33,951 nucleotides of DNA from Mediterranea massiliensis (GTDB taxonomy: Bacteria; Bacteroidota; Bacteroidia; Bacteroidales; Bacteroidaceae): assembly GCF_900128475.1 (NCBI RefSeq), contig NZ_LT635833.1, positions 104,003 to 137,953 of the forward strand, read 5' to 3'. A program made the translations under genes and the position numbers. How positions within the stretch are numbered: position 1 is the first letter of the stretch; every line of letters begins with the position of its first letter. The notes beneath the pieces were generated by a model that worked only from the letters and a program-made list of their open reading frames with translations, was not told where the DNA came from and did no database searches. Of this stretch, positions 1 to 7,789 are shown one piece after another.

Positions 1-516
1 CGCTACGGCGAGCGCGTCATGTGCAACGTGCCCGACGAGGAGGGCAAGGAAATCCCCGTCACGGTCATTGAGTTCGTGGTGGCCGACCTCCAGCAGGACG
101 ACCTGGCCTTCCACAACCCGCTGCACCGCCGCATGCTGGCCGAAGCCGCCGAGCACCTGCACGACGAAGGCTTCCGGGCCGAGCACTACTTCGTGGCCCA
201 CCCCGATCCCGTCATCAGCCGCCTGAGCACGGAGCTCATCAGCGACCGCTACCAGCTGAGCAAATATCACTACAAGAGCCAAAAGATCGTGACCGACGAA
301 GAACGGCTCTACGAGCTGGTGCCCCTGCTGACCACCAACTTCAAGTATGCCATCGTCGGCGAAGAGCTGAAGCACATGATGCGTGCCCTGCAGGACCCTG
401 CCGTAGCCCACGACGAAGCACAGTGCAACGCCCTGATGAAGCGTTACAGCGAGCTGCGCGAGGTACAGAGCCTCATGGCCAAGCGCCTGGGCGACCGCGT
501 GGTGCTCAGCCTCTGA
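1..516 (+). CDS. dnaG: DNA primase DnaG, C-terminal part (5' end outside window)
   Basis: The frame is open from base 1, so the gene begins before the window; the visible 171 residues are the C-terminal end. DnaG makes the RNA primers for chromosome replication, and its C-terminal domain binds the replicative helicase DnaB. The visible part is mostly alpha-helical and charged, with the stretch HNPLHRRMLAEAAEHL and the ending LAKRLGDRVVLSL, which I recognise from Bacteroides primases. The zinc-binding and TOPRIM domains lie outside the window. The identification rests on recall of the family, since no catalytic motif is in view. Confidence 0.8.
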   Translation, partial: RYGERVMCNVPDEEGKEIPVTVIEFVVADLQQDDLAFHNPLHRRMLAEAAEHLHDEGFRAEHYFVAHPDPVISRLSTELISDRYQLSKYHYKSQKIVTDEERLYELVPLLTTNFKYAIVGEELKHMMRALQDPAVAHDEAQCNALMKRYSELREVQSLMAKRLGDRVVLSL

Positions 517-540
517 CAGAAGGTATAAATCCGGAAACTT

Positions 541-1224
541 TTAAGGCTTGATTTCCTGCTCGAGCGAATCGATCCGCTCGAGCGTAGAGTCGGCACCGGT
601 CGACGGGAAAAGCTTCATGACATGTTTCAGATAGGTGCGCGCCTTGGCATACCCAGAATCGAATACCTCGGACAAACCGTTCCGGTAGCGGGCATACTGC
701 ATGCGTGTGGGCGACGGAATGCGGCGATAGTCGGCATCCAGTTTCTTGCGGGCATTCTCGGCCTTCAGATAATAATAGTTCCCCAAGAAGATGCAGGCCT
801 GCAGATTGTCAGGATCCAGTCCGATGACCTTTTCATAAGTTTCCAAAGCATCGGCCAGCTTGCCCCGACGTACCTCCACATCTCCACAGGCCACGAGCAA
901 CGTCACGTCGTCCGGCTTGTGTGCAAGCTGTTCCTTATAAAACAGATAGGCTTTGTCATAGTTGGCGGCATCCTTGAAGCATTCGGCCAGCGAAGCGGCA
1001 AAACGGACCGCCAGTTCCGAGGACTTGTCCACGCTGGTCCAGTAAAACATCTCCGCCTGAGAGGTATTCGCATGACAAGCCTGACGGAACAGGCTTTCAG
1101 CATATCCCATCTGTCCGGAAGCGATGGCCTCCGGCACCTTCTGCAACAACGCTTCGGCCGTCTGGGCTCCTGCCGCCAGCGGAAGCAGGCAGCAATACAG
1201 TAAAAATAAAGTCAAGGTCTTCAT
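541..1224 (-). CDS. secreted tetratricopeptide-repeat protein
   Basis: A 227-residue protein read from the ATG at 1224; an ATG four codons upstream is also possible, but this one places a standard signal peptide (MKTLTLFLLYCCLLPLAAGAQ) at the very N terminus. The mature part has helical TPR-like units, clearest around residues 85-150 (YDKAYLFYKEQLAHKPDD, then ALETYEKVIGLDPDN). Such repeats mediate protein-protein contacts, here in the periplasm. The partner is unknown. It converges with dnaG and diverges from the MATE gene. A minus-strand promoter lies about 60 bp upstream. Confidence 0.75.
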   Translation of the reverse strand: MKTLTLFLLYCCLLPLAAGAQTAEALLQKVPEAIASGQMGYAESLFRQACHANTSQAEMFYWTSVDKSSELAVRFAASLAECFKDAANYDKAYLFYKEQLAHKPDDVTLLVACGDVEVRRGKLADALETYEKVIGLDPDNLQACIFLGNYYYLKAENARKKLDADYRRIPSPTRMQYARYRNGLSEVFDSGYAKARTYLKHVMKLFPSTGADSTLERIDSLEQEIKP

Positions 1225-1284
1225 AAAGGCATCCAAATAGTCAGTTCAGTTATAGTCTTGGCCCGTCCTCGCGACAAGGCTCCA

Positions 1285-1315
1285 CAAAATTAGCGAGTTT
1301 CCATCAGACCGTCAA
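1285..1315 (-). promoter_or_regulatory. Bacteroidales-type promoter of the TPR gene
   Basis: On the minus strand, TTG (1313-1315) and TAATTTTG (1285-1292) are separated by 20 nt, matching the TTG-N19-21-TAnnTTTG pattern. Confidence 0.55.
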
Positions 1316-1370
1316 GCAAATCCTTGAGAAATAATGCTAAATATTGCCGTCGATTTCCGTCGATTCTGCT

Positions 1371-1378
1371 TACCTTTG
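1371..1378 (+). promoter_or_regulatory. -7 box before the MATE gene
   Basis: TACCTTTG lies 19 bp before the ATG at 1398. No good -33 TTG is present at the right distance. The box lies inside the in-frame upstream extension that starts at 1344, which argues for 1398 as the true start. Confidence 0.5.
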
Positions 1379-1397
1379 CGCCCACCAAGCAAAAAAT

Positions 1398-2711
1398 ATG
1401 AAAAAGACCGACAGAGAAATACTGGGCATCGCCCTGCCGGCCATCGTGTCGAACATCACGGTGCCGCTGCTGGGACTGGTCGACGTGGCCATCGTAGGCC
1501 ATCTGGGCGACGCCGCCTACATCGGCGCCATTGCCGTGGGAGGCATGCTGTTCAATATCATCTACTGGATTTTCGGGTTCCTGCGCATGGGTACCAGCGG
1601 AATGACCGCCCAGCTGTACGGAAAACAGAGTTTAACCGAGATTGTTCAGATGCTGGTACGAGCCGCGACCATCGGAACGGGTATTGCCCTGGTACTCATC
1701 GCTCTGCAGGTTCCCATCCGCGAGGCGGCCTTCCTGATCATCCGACCTACCGAAGCCGTCGGCCGCCTGGCTACAACCTACTTCCACATCTGCATCTGGG
1801 GAGCTCCGGCCATGCTGGGCCTCTACGGACTGACAGGCTGGTACATCGGCATGCAGAACTCACGCATCCCGATGCTGATAGCCATTACGCAGAACGTGGT
1901 GAATATTGCGGCCAGCCTCTGCCTGGTCTATTTGTGCGGCATGAAGGTAGAGGGCGTGGCACTGGGCACCCTCATCGCCCAATATGCCGGTCTGCTGATG
2001 GGTATCGTGCTGTGGATGCGCCACTATGGCTACCTGTGGGCCTCCTTCCGCAGGGAAGGGCTGTTCCGACGGTCGGTTATGAAACGTTTCTTCGAAGTGA
2101 ACCGCGACATCTTCCTGCGTACCCTCTGCCTGGTGGCCGTCACCCTCTTCTTCACATCGGCCGGAGCCGGCCAAGGGGAAATCATCCTGGCCGTCAACAC
2201 CCTGCTGATGCAGCTGTTCACTCTCTATTCCTACATCATGGACGGATTTGCCTACGCCGGCGAGGCCTTGAGCGGTAAGTACATCGGTGCCGGCGACCGA
2301 GCCTCGTTCTCCACGACCGTCCGGCGTCTGTTCGGCTGGGGAGCGGTCATGGCCCTGCTGTTCACAGCCACCTATGCCCTCGGCGGGCAGGGTTTTCTGA
2401 ACCTGCTGACCGACGACCCGTCGGTGACCGAAGCCGCCGCCCACTTTTTCGGCTGGGCACTCCTCATCCCCACAGCCGGCCTGGCTGCCTTTATCTGGGA
2501 CGGCGTCTACATCGGTGCCACCTACACACGCGGCATGCTGCAGGCCATGGGAGTGGCGGCTGCCCTGTTCTTCATACTTTATTATGGCCTCTATCCACTC
2601 TGGAACAACCATGCCTTGTGGCTGGCCTTTCTGGTCTATCTGTCGGCCCGCGGCCTGGTGCAAACCGGCCTGAAACACCACCTGTACAGGAAAGCTTTCC
2701 CGAAAGAATAA
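1398..2711 (+). CDS. MATE family efflux transporter
   Basis: A 437-residue, highly hydrophobic protein with about 12 membrane segments. The opening (REILGIALPAIVSNITVPLLGLVDVAIVGHLG) is the typical MATE N terminus with its conserved Pro and Asp, and a second related half starts near residue 225. MATE proteins export cationic or organic compounds with Na+ or H+ as counter-ion; the substrate here cannot be told. The start at 1398 (MKKTDREIL) is chosen over 1344 because a -7 promoter element lies between them. It converges with the helicase gene, with only 9 bp between the stop codons. Confidence 0.9.
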   Translation: MKKTDREILGIALPAIVSNITVPLLGLVDVAIVGHLGDAAYIGAIAVGGMLFNIIYWIFGFLRMGTSGMTAQLYGKQSLTEIVQMLVRAATIGTGIALVLIALQVPIREAAFLIIRPTEAVGRLATTYFHICIWGAPAMLGLYGLTGWYIGMQNSRIPMLIAITQNVVNIAASLCLVYLCGMKVEGVALGTLIAQYAGLLMGIVLWMRHYGYLWASFRREGLFRRSVMKRFFEVNRDIFLRTLCLVAVTLFFTSAGAGQGEIILAVNTLLMQLFTLYSYIMDGFAYAGEALSGKYIGAGDRASFSTTVRRLFGWGAVMALLFTATYALGGQGFLNLLTDDPSVTEAAAHFFGWALLIPTAGLAAFIWDGVYIGATYTRGMLQAMGVAAALFFILYYGLYPLWNNHALWLAFLVYLSARGLVQTGLKHHLYRKAFPKE

Positions 2712-2720
2712 ATCCAACGC

Positions 2721-4139
2721 CTATTCAGTCTGTTCCGCCGGATAGTTCACCAAGTAGAGGGTATCGGTGGCGCGCGTAAAGGCGGTATACAACCACCGGA
2801 AATAATCGGGCGTCAGATATTCCTCCGACATGTACCCTTGGTCCAGGAAAACGTTCTTCCACTGCCCGCCCTGCGCCTTGTGGCAGGTGACGGCATACGC
2901 ATACTTCACCTGCAGGGCATTGTAATAGGGATCGGCCTTCATCTTCTTCATGCGGTCGCGCTTCAAGGGAATGTCGACATAGTCTTCCAGCACGGTCTGG
3001 AACAACCGTTCGCTCTCCTCGCGCGACAAGGCGGGCGCATCACTATGAAGTGTATCGAGCAACAAACGCACTTCCAGTTCGGCGTCCTGCCAGTTGGGGA
3101 AAGACAACAGGACATCGGCAAAACGGAAGCCATACATCTCGGCGGTACGACGCACCCGGCGCACTACAGCCGTCTCGCCATTGGCGATGAAGTCCAGGTT
3201 CTTTTCCTTTTCCGTCCAATAGTAATTGTTCTTGGCCACCATCAGCAGATCCCCGCTTTCCAGTTCCTCTTCCCGCCACAATATCTGGGCACGGATACCG
3301 TTGTTATAGATGTTGGCCCGCTTGTTGGAACGACACACGACAATGGTTTCGTCCGTACCGTCACGATCGTAACAGGCTGACAGGGCATCGATCAGTTCAT
3401 TGCCCGGCAACAGTTTGACGTCGGGGAAACCCGATATCCTGATTTTAGGCAATACGCCCCACTCCTCCTCCGCAATGAGTCGGCGCAAGGCCGTCGCATT
3501 CCACAAGATACCCGATTGCTGTTCCTGCCGGACCACCTGGGTCAGGTCTGTCTCCACGACCTCCAGCCCGTAGCCCCTCAAGGCATCGGCGTACAGCGCC
3601 GGACTCAGTTCCTCGCCGACGGGAGGCAGCTGGGCCGTATCTCCCATCAGCAACAGGCGGCATCCCTGACCTGAATAGACAAACTGCACCAGGTCGTCCA
3701 GCAACCGCCCCGTACCGAACATGGCACCCGACAGCCCTTCGTTGGATATCATCGAGGCTTCGTCCACAATATATAAGGTATGGGTCGTCAGATTGTCGTT
3801 CAACGTAAAGTTTCCCCCTTCTCCCGAATAGGCCCGTTCCCGGTATATCTTCTTATGAATGGTAAAGGCCGGATGCCCCGCATACGCCGAAAAGACCTTT
3901 GCCGCCCTCCCAGTCGGAGCCAGCAACACGACCTTCTGTTTCAGGAAGTCGAGCGTCCGTACCAAAGCTCCCACCAGTGAGGTTTTTCCCGTGCCTGCAT
4001 AGCCCCGCAGCAGGAATGCAACATCCGCCTTCGGCGAACAGAGAAACTGAGACAACAATTTTATCGCATTTTCCTGCTCAGGAGTTGGCTGATAAGGAAA
4101 ATTTTCCTTAATTTGCCTTTCTAAATAGTTATTTATCAT
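2721..4139 (-). CDS. RecD-like ATP-dependent DNA helicase (AAA_30 / UvrD_C_2)
   Basis: A 472-residue SF1 helicase-like protein. Walker A is GYAGTGKT (residues 46-53), Walker B is IVDEASMI near residue 128, followed by LLMGDTAQLPPVGE (motif III-like). The C terminus has VTCHKAQGGQW and YTAFTRATDTLYLV, typical of the UvrD_C_2 fold of RecD/TraA-type helicases. It is shorter than RecD2 proteins and has no recB/recC neighbours, so a stand-alone housekeeping role in DNA repair or replication is likely. This family is widespread in Bacteroidales chromosomes. Confidence 0.88.
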   Translation of the reverse strand: MINNYLERQIKENFPYQPTPEQENAIKLLSQFLCSPKADVAFLLRGYAGTGKTSLVGALVRTLDFLKQKVVLLAPTGRAAKVFSAYAGHPAFTIHKKIYRERAYSGEGGNFTLNDNLTTHTLYIVDEASMISNEGLSGAMFGTGRLLDDLVQFVYSGQGCRLLLMGDTAQLPPVGEELSPALYADALRGYGLEVVETDLTQVVRQEQQSGILWNATALRRLIAEEEWGVLPKIRISGFPDVKLLPGNELIDALSACYDRDGTDETIVVCRSNKRANIYNNGIRAQILWREEELESGDLLMVAKNNYYWTEKEKNLDFIANGETAVVRRVRRTAEMYGFRFADVLLSFPNWQDAELEVRLLLDTLHSDAPALSREESERLFQTVLEDYVDIPLKRDRMKKMKADPYYNALQVKYAYAVTCHKAQGGQWKNVFLDQGYMSEEYLTPDYFRWLYTAFTRATDTLYLVNYPAEQTE

Positions 4140-4191
4140 TTTCGCCTAAGAAAAAAGTAAGAGGAACTGATGTTTTTAAATTTATTTCTTT

Positions 4192-4199
4192 TATTTTTG
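4192..4199 (+). promoter_or_regulatory. -7 box of the 4253-6259 operon
   Basis: TATTTTTG, 53 bp before the ATG at 4253. The -33 region is AT-rich with no clear TTG. Confidence 0.4.
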
Positions 4200-4252
4200 C
4201 GGTGCGAATATAACATTACTTACGAATATAATAAACTAAAAACATATTTATC

Positions 4253-4939
4253 ATGAAAACAGTATTTAATATCGTTTTGGCCCTGTGCGCTTTAGTACTG
4301 GTTTACATCTGCTATGCCAGTATCATGGGCCCGATTAATTTCGAGAAAGCTGAAAAGAACAGAGAGAAAGCTGTCATTGCGCGTCTGATAGACATCCGCA
4401 AGGCTCAGACCGAGTATCGCAACCTGCACAACCAGCAGTACACTCCGAGCTTCGACACCTTGATCAGCTTCGTGAAGACAGCCAAACTTCCTTTCATCTA
4501 CAAGAAAGGTGAGCTGACTGACAAGCAGCTGGAAGATGGTCTGACTGAAAAGAAAGCCATCAGCATCATCAACAAGGCCAAGAAGACCGGCAACTATGCT
4601 GAAGTAAAGAAGCTGGGGCTGGAAAACTTTACTCGTGACACCATGTGGGTAGCTGTCATCGATACAATCTTCCCGAAAGGCTTCAATGCCGATTCGATGA
4701 GATACGTACCGTTCGGCAACGGCGCACAGTTTGAAATGGCCATCAAGAACGATACAGCCAAATCGGGTGCTCCTTTCTGCCTGCTCGAAGTGAAGACTCC
4801 GTATACTGTTTACCTGAACGGTCTGGACAAACAGGAAATCGCCAACAAGATTGACCTCCAGACCAAGCTGGGCAAATATGCCGGCTTGATGATTGGTAGC
4901 TTGGAAACAGCTAACAACAACGCAGGTAACTGGGAATAA
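4253..4939 (+). CDS. membrane-anchored hypothetical protein
   Basis: A 228-residue protein with a single N-terminal membrane segment (residues 4-27, NIVLALCALVLVYICYASIM) followed by a charged helix (EKAEKNREKAVIARLIDIRKAQ) and a soluble domain. The layout, a hydrophobic N-terminal helix running straight into an amphipathic helix before the globular part, resembles pseudopilin-like proteins, but no prepilin peptidase site is evident. It is first in a tight operon with DUF3822 and RsmD-type genes (16-bp gap). I do not recognise a function; the conserved order suggests a widely kept Bacteroidales gene. Confidence 0.75.
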   Translation: MKTVFNIVLALCALVLVYICYASIMGPINFEKAEKNREKAVIARLIDIRKAQTEYRNLHNQQYTPSFDTLISFVKTAKLPFIYKKGELTDKQLEDGLTEKKAISIINKAKKTGNYAEVKKLGLENFTRDTMWVAVIDTIFPKGFNADSMRYVPFGNGAQFEMAIKNDTAKSGAPFCLLEVKTPYTVYLNGLDKQEIANKIDLQTKLGKYAGLMIGSLETANNNAGNWE

Positions 4940-4955
4940 TCCTTCCTAAGCGTAT

Positions 4956-5735
4956 ATGACAGAAACGATTGATTTTACTAAATCAAAGCAATATACATTA
5001 TCCATCCGTCTTAGTACGGATGGATTTTCTTTTTCTGTACTCAACCCTTTGGAGGACAGCAGCTCCATGCTGACGGACTATGAGGTTGACGAATCTCTTT
5101 CGCTGACGGCCAACCTGAAACAGGCATTCAGGAAAGTGGAATGGCTGAGTCTGCCCTACCGTCGTGTCAATCTACTGATGGCCGGCAAACGTTTCACCTT
5201 CATTCCGTTGGAATACTTCGAGGACGAACAGGCCGATACCATTTTCTACCATAATTTCTCCCAACAAGAGAATGAAACTGTCCTCTACAACATCCTGCAC
5301 AAAGACAACATCGTGGTGCTGTTCGGCATGGACAAAAGCGCCTTCAACTATCTGCACGAGCAATATCCCGAAGCCCATTTCTATGCGCAGGCCAGTCCGT
5401 TCATCGAATACTTCTCTGCCAAAAGCCGGCTGGGAAACAACCGGAAAATGTACGTAAACCTACGGAAAAGAGCAGCTGACGTCTACGCCTTCGAGCGGGG
5501 GCGTCTGCTATTGGCCAATTCCTTTCCCTGCCAGGCTGTTTCAGACAGCATCTATTACATGCTGTACATCTGGAAACAGTTGGGATTCGATCAGGAAAGG
5601 GACGAACTGCACCTGACGGGACAACTGGATGACAAGAACCGGTTGCTGCCCGAACTGCGAAAATATATCCGGCAAGTATTCATCACAACGCCGGCCCACC
5701 ATCTTGACCTTCAAGCCATCACCCTATGCGAGTAA
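4956..5735 (+). CDS. DUF3822 family protein
   Basis: A 259-residue soluble protein. Its position directly before, and overlapping by 10 bp, an RsmD-type methyltransferase gene is characteristic of the Bacteroidetes DUF3822 family, and the N terminus (LSIRLSTDGFSFSVLNP) fits it. The sequence has the feel of an actin/hexokinase-like (ASKHA) fold with paired beta hairpins, but no catalytic residues can be assigned. Translation is probably coupled to the next gene. The function is unknown. Confidence 0.75.
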   Translation: MTETIDFTKSKQYTLSIRLSTDGFSFSVLNPLEDSSSMLTDYEVDESLSLTANLKQAFRKVEWLSLPYRRVNLLMAGKRFTFIPLEYFEDEQADTIFYHNFSQQENETVLYNILHKDNIVVLFGMDKSAFNYLHEQYPEAHFYAQASPFIEYFSAKSRLGNNRKMYVNLRKRAADVYAFERGRLLLANSFPCQAVSDSIYYMLYIWKQLGFDQERDELHLTGQLDDKNRLLPELRKYIRQVFITTPAHHLDLQAITLCE

Positions 5736-6259
5736 TCAGCGGTATCTATAAAAGACGTCGGTTCGACGTACCCCATACCTTCAAAGCCCGTCCGACGACC
5801 GACTTTGCCAAGGAGAATCTCTTCAACGTACTTTCCAACTACATCGATTTTGAGGACCATGTCCAGGCCCTCGACCTCTTTGCCGGCACCGGCAGCATCA
5901 GCATCGAACTGGTGTCACGGGGGTGCGACCAGGTGGTCAGCATCGAAAAGGACCGCGACCATTATGCCTTCATCTGCAAGATCATGAACGAAGTCAAGAC
6001 AGACAAGTGCATTCCTATCCGTGGAGACGTATTCAGGTACATCGCAGGAGGACGCGGACAATTTGACTTCATTTTTGCCGACCCGCCCTATGAACTCAAG
6101 GGGCTGGAAACCATTCCCGACTTGATTTTCGAACATAACTTGTTGAAGGAAGACGGTCTGTTCGTTCTGGAGCACGGAAAGAAAAACAATTTCGAAACGC
6201 ATCCCCACTTCATCGAACGCAGAGTATACGGCAGCGTCAACTTTTCCTTCTTCCGTTAA
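5726..6259 (+). CDS. rsmD: RsmD family 16S rRNA (guanine-N2) methyltransferase
   Basis: A 177-residue Rossmann-fold methyltransferase. The SAM-binding motif DLFAGTGSISIE lies at about residues 50-61 and the catalytic motif IV, ADPPY, at about 118-122, as in RsmD, which methylates G966 of 16S rRNA. The N-terminal MRVISGIYKRRRF is also typical (usual RsmD start R-I-I-x-G-x-x-x-G/R). The length agrees with the family. The start lies inside the end of the DUF3822 gene, suggesting translational coupling. The position methylated is inferred from the family. Confidence 0.9.
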   Translation: MRVISGIYKRRRFDVPHTFKARPTTDFAKENLFNVLSNYIDFEDHVQALDLFAGTGSISIELVSRGCDQVVSIEKDRDHYAFICKIMNEVKTDKCIPIRGDVFRYIAGGRGQFDFIFADPPYELKGLETIPDLIFEHNLLKEDGLFVLEHGKKNNFETHPHFIERRVYGSVNFSFFR

Positions 6260-6277
6260 AGCCCTACGGAGTACACA

Positions 6278-7717
6278 CTACAACAAAGGAGCCAGCAAAC
6301 GGACAAGGCTCTCCAGCGCCTTCCGATGCCATGGCCGCTTGGACCACGTCTTCAGATGCAGTTGAAGGCAGTTGCGCTGATCCTGCAGAAAGATTTCCCT
6401 CATCTGCAAAGCGGTTTCCTCACTGTAGATAAAGGCATTCACCTCAAAATTGTGTTCAAAGCTGCGGAAATCCATGTTCGTAGAGCCAACTGTCGACAAC
6501 TCGTCGTCCGAGACCATCAGTTTGGAATGGAGAAAACCCTTCCGATACAGATAAACCTTCACTCCGGCTGCCAGCACCGTAGCCAGATAGGAGCAGGAAG
6601 CCAGATGGGTAATCCGCGAATCAGCCTTCAAGGGTAACATGAGGCGGACATCCACTCCGGCCAAAGCAGCAGTCTGCAAAGCGACAAGCATCGAGTCGGT
6701 AGGCAGGAAATAGGGAGTCTGGATATAAAAATACTTCTTGGCACCCAAAATGGCCATCACAAGTCCTTGCATAATCTCCTTCCACGGGCCTACCGGTTCG
6801 CTCGTCACAACCTGTATCAATGAAGAACCGTAAGATCCCAGCTTCGGGAAATAGCGTGCCGACGTAATCAGTGTACGATCCACGAAGTACCAGTCCAACA
6901 GAAAAGTCGTCTGCAGGCCATGCACAGCCTTTCCCTCAAGAAGCAGATGGGTATCCCGCCAGATGCCCCACGAGAAGCCGTTCACATAACGTTCGGCCAA
7001 ATTCATACCTCCGATAAAGCCTACCCGACCATCTATTACCACCACCTTCCGATGGTTACGGTAATTCACCTTACTGGTAAACAGCGGGAAACGCACTTTC
7101 AGGAAGCCTCTTACCTCAATGCCGGCCTCACGCATCTCTTCAAAGAAACGATTGGGCACGTGCCAGCATCCGACGTCATCATAGAGTACCCGTACCTCTA
7201 CCCCCTCACGCGCCTTGTCTACCAGTACATCCCGCACCATACGCCCGACGGCATCGTCTTCAAAAATATAAAACTCCAGATGAATGTGCCGGGTGGCCCG
7301 CTGCAACTCCCTCAAGAGGGATTGCAACATGGTGCGGCCAGAAGTGTAGACTTCTACCCGGTTTCCATCGAAAGGCAACGACTGATTGGTATTGCGAAAG
7401 AGGGAGATGAGACGTCCATAGGCCAAGGGAAGCGTACTGGACGTCTGGGACATATACTCCAGCATCGGTTTCTTCTGCAAGCTGTTATAGCCCTTCTTGC
7501 TGATGAGCCGTTCATGTCGCTGGCTGCGTCCGAAAAAGAAATAGAACACCAGTCCGACAACAGGGAGGAACAATAAGACCAATATCCAAGCCAACGTCTT
7601 GACCGGATTACGGTTCTCCAGCACAATCACCAGGATAGTGCCCAAAACCAGACCGAAATAAACCAGATTGAAAGCTGTTGTAGCAACCAGGCTTAATATA
7701 GAGTTCCAATCAAACAT
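6278..7717 (-). CDS. cls: cardiolipin synthase
   Basis: A 479-residue membrane enzyme of the phospholipase D superfamily. Two N-terminal membrane segments (about residues 8-32 and 42-62) are followed by two HKD motifs: H222-x-K224-x4-D229 in HRKVVVIDG and H397-x-K399-x4-D404 in HSKLMVSDD, each followed by the usual G-S/G-x-N pattern (FIGGMN, VGSTNMD). Such enzymes condense two phosphatidylglycerol molecules, or PG with another phospholipid, into cardiolipin in the inner membrane. Length and layout match bacterial Cls. The start codon lies within a 17-bp perfect inverted repeat, described separately. Confidence 0.93.
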   Translation of the reverse strand: MFDWNSILSLVATTAFNLVYFGLVLGTILVIVLENRNPVKTLAWILVLLFLPVVGLVFYFFFGRSQRHERLISKKGYNSLQKKPMLEYMSQTSSTLPLAYGRLISLFRNTNQSLPFDGNRVEVYTSGRTMLQSLLRELQRATRHIHLEFYIFEDDAVGRMVRDVLVDKAREGVEVRVLYDDVGCWHVPNRFFEEMREAGIEVRGFLKVRFPLFTSKVNYRNHRKVVVIDGRVGFIGGMNLAERYVNGFSWGIWRDTHLLLEGKAVHGLQTTFLLDWYFVDRTLITSARYFPKLGSYGSSLIQVVTSEPVGPWKEIMQGLVMAILGAKKYFYIQTPYFLPTDSMLVALQTAALAGVDVRLMLPLKADSRITHLASCSYLATVLAAGVKVYLYRKGFLHSKLMVSDDELSTVGSTNMDFRSFEHNFEVNAFIYSEETALQMREIFLQDQRNCLQLHLKTWSKRPWHRKALESLVRLLAPLL

Positions 7718-7754
7718 TTGTTTTCCATATTGTTCTTATATGGAAAACAAATGT
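7714..7754. repeat. 17-bp perfect inverted repeat across the cls start codon
   Basis: ACATTTGTTTTCCATAT (7714-7730) and its exact reverse complement (7738-7754) flank a 7-nt loop. The cls start codon (7715-7717, minus strand) lies in one arm and the -7 promoter box in the other. It could be an operator or an mRNA hairpin that hides the start codon. Confidence 0.85.
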
Positions 7755-7778
7755 ATGAAAAACATTGGAAATAAACAA
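7748..7778 (-). promoter_or_regulatory. Promoter of cls
   Basis: On the minus strand, TTG (7776-7778), a 20-nt spacer and TACATTTG (7748-7755). Transcription would start inside the inverted repeat, giving a very short 5' UTR. Confidence 0.6.
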
Positions 7779-7789
7779 CAGGAAAGGCA

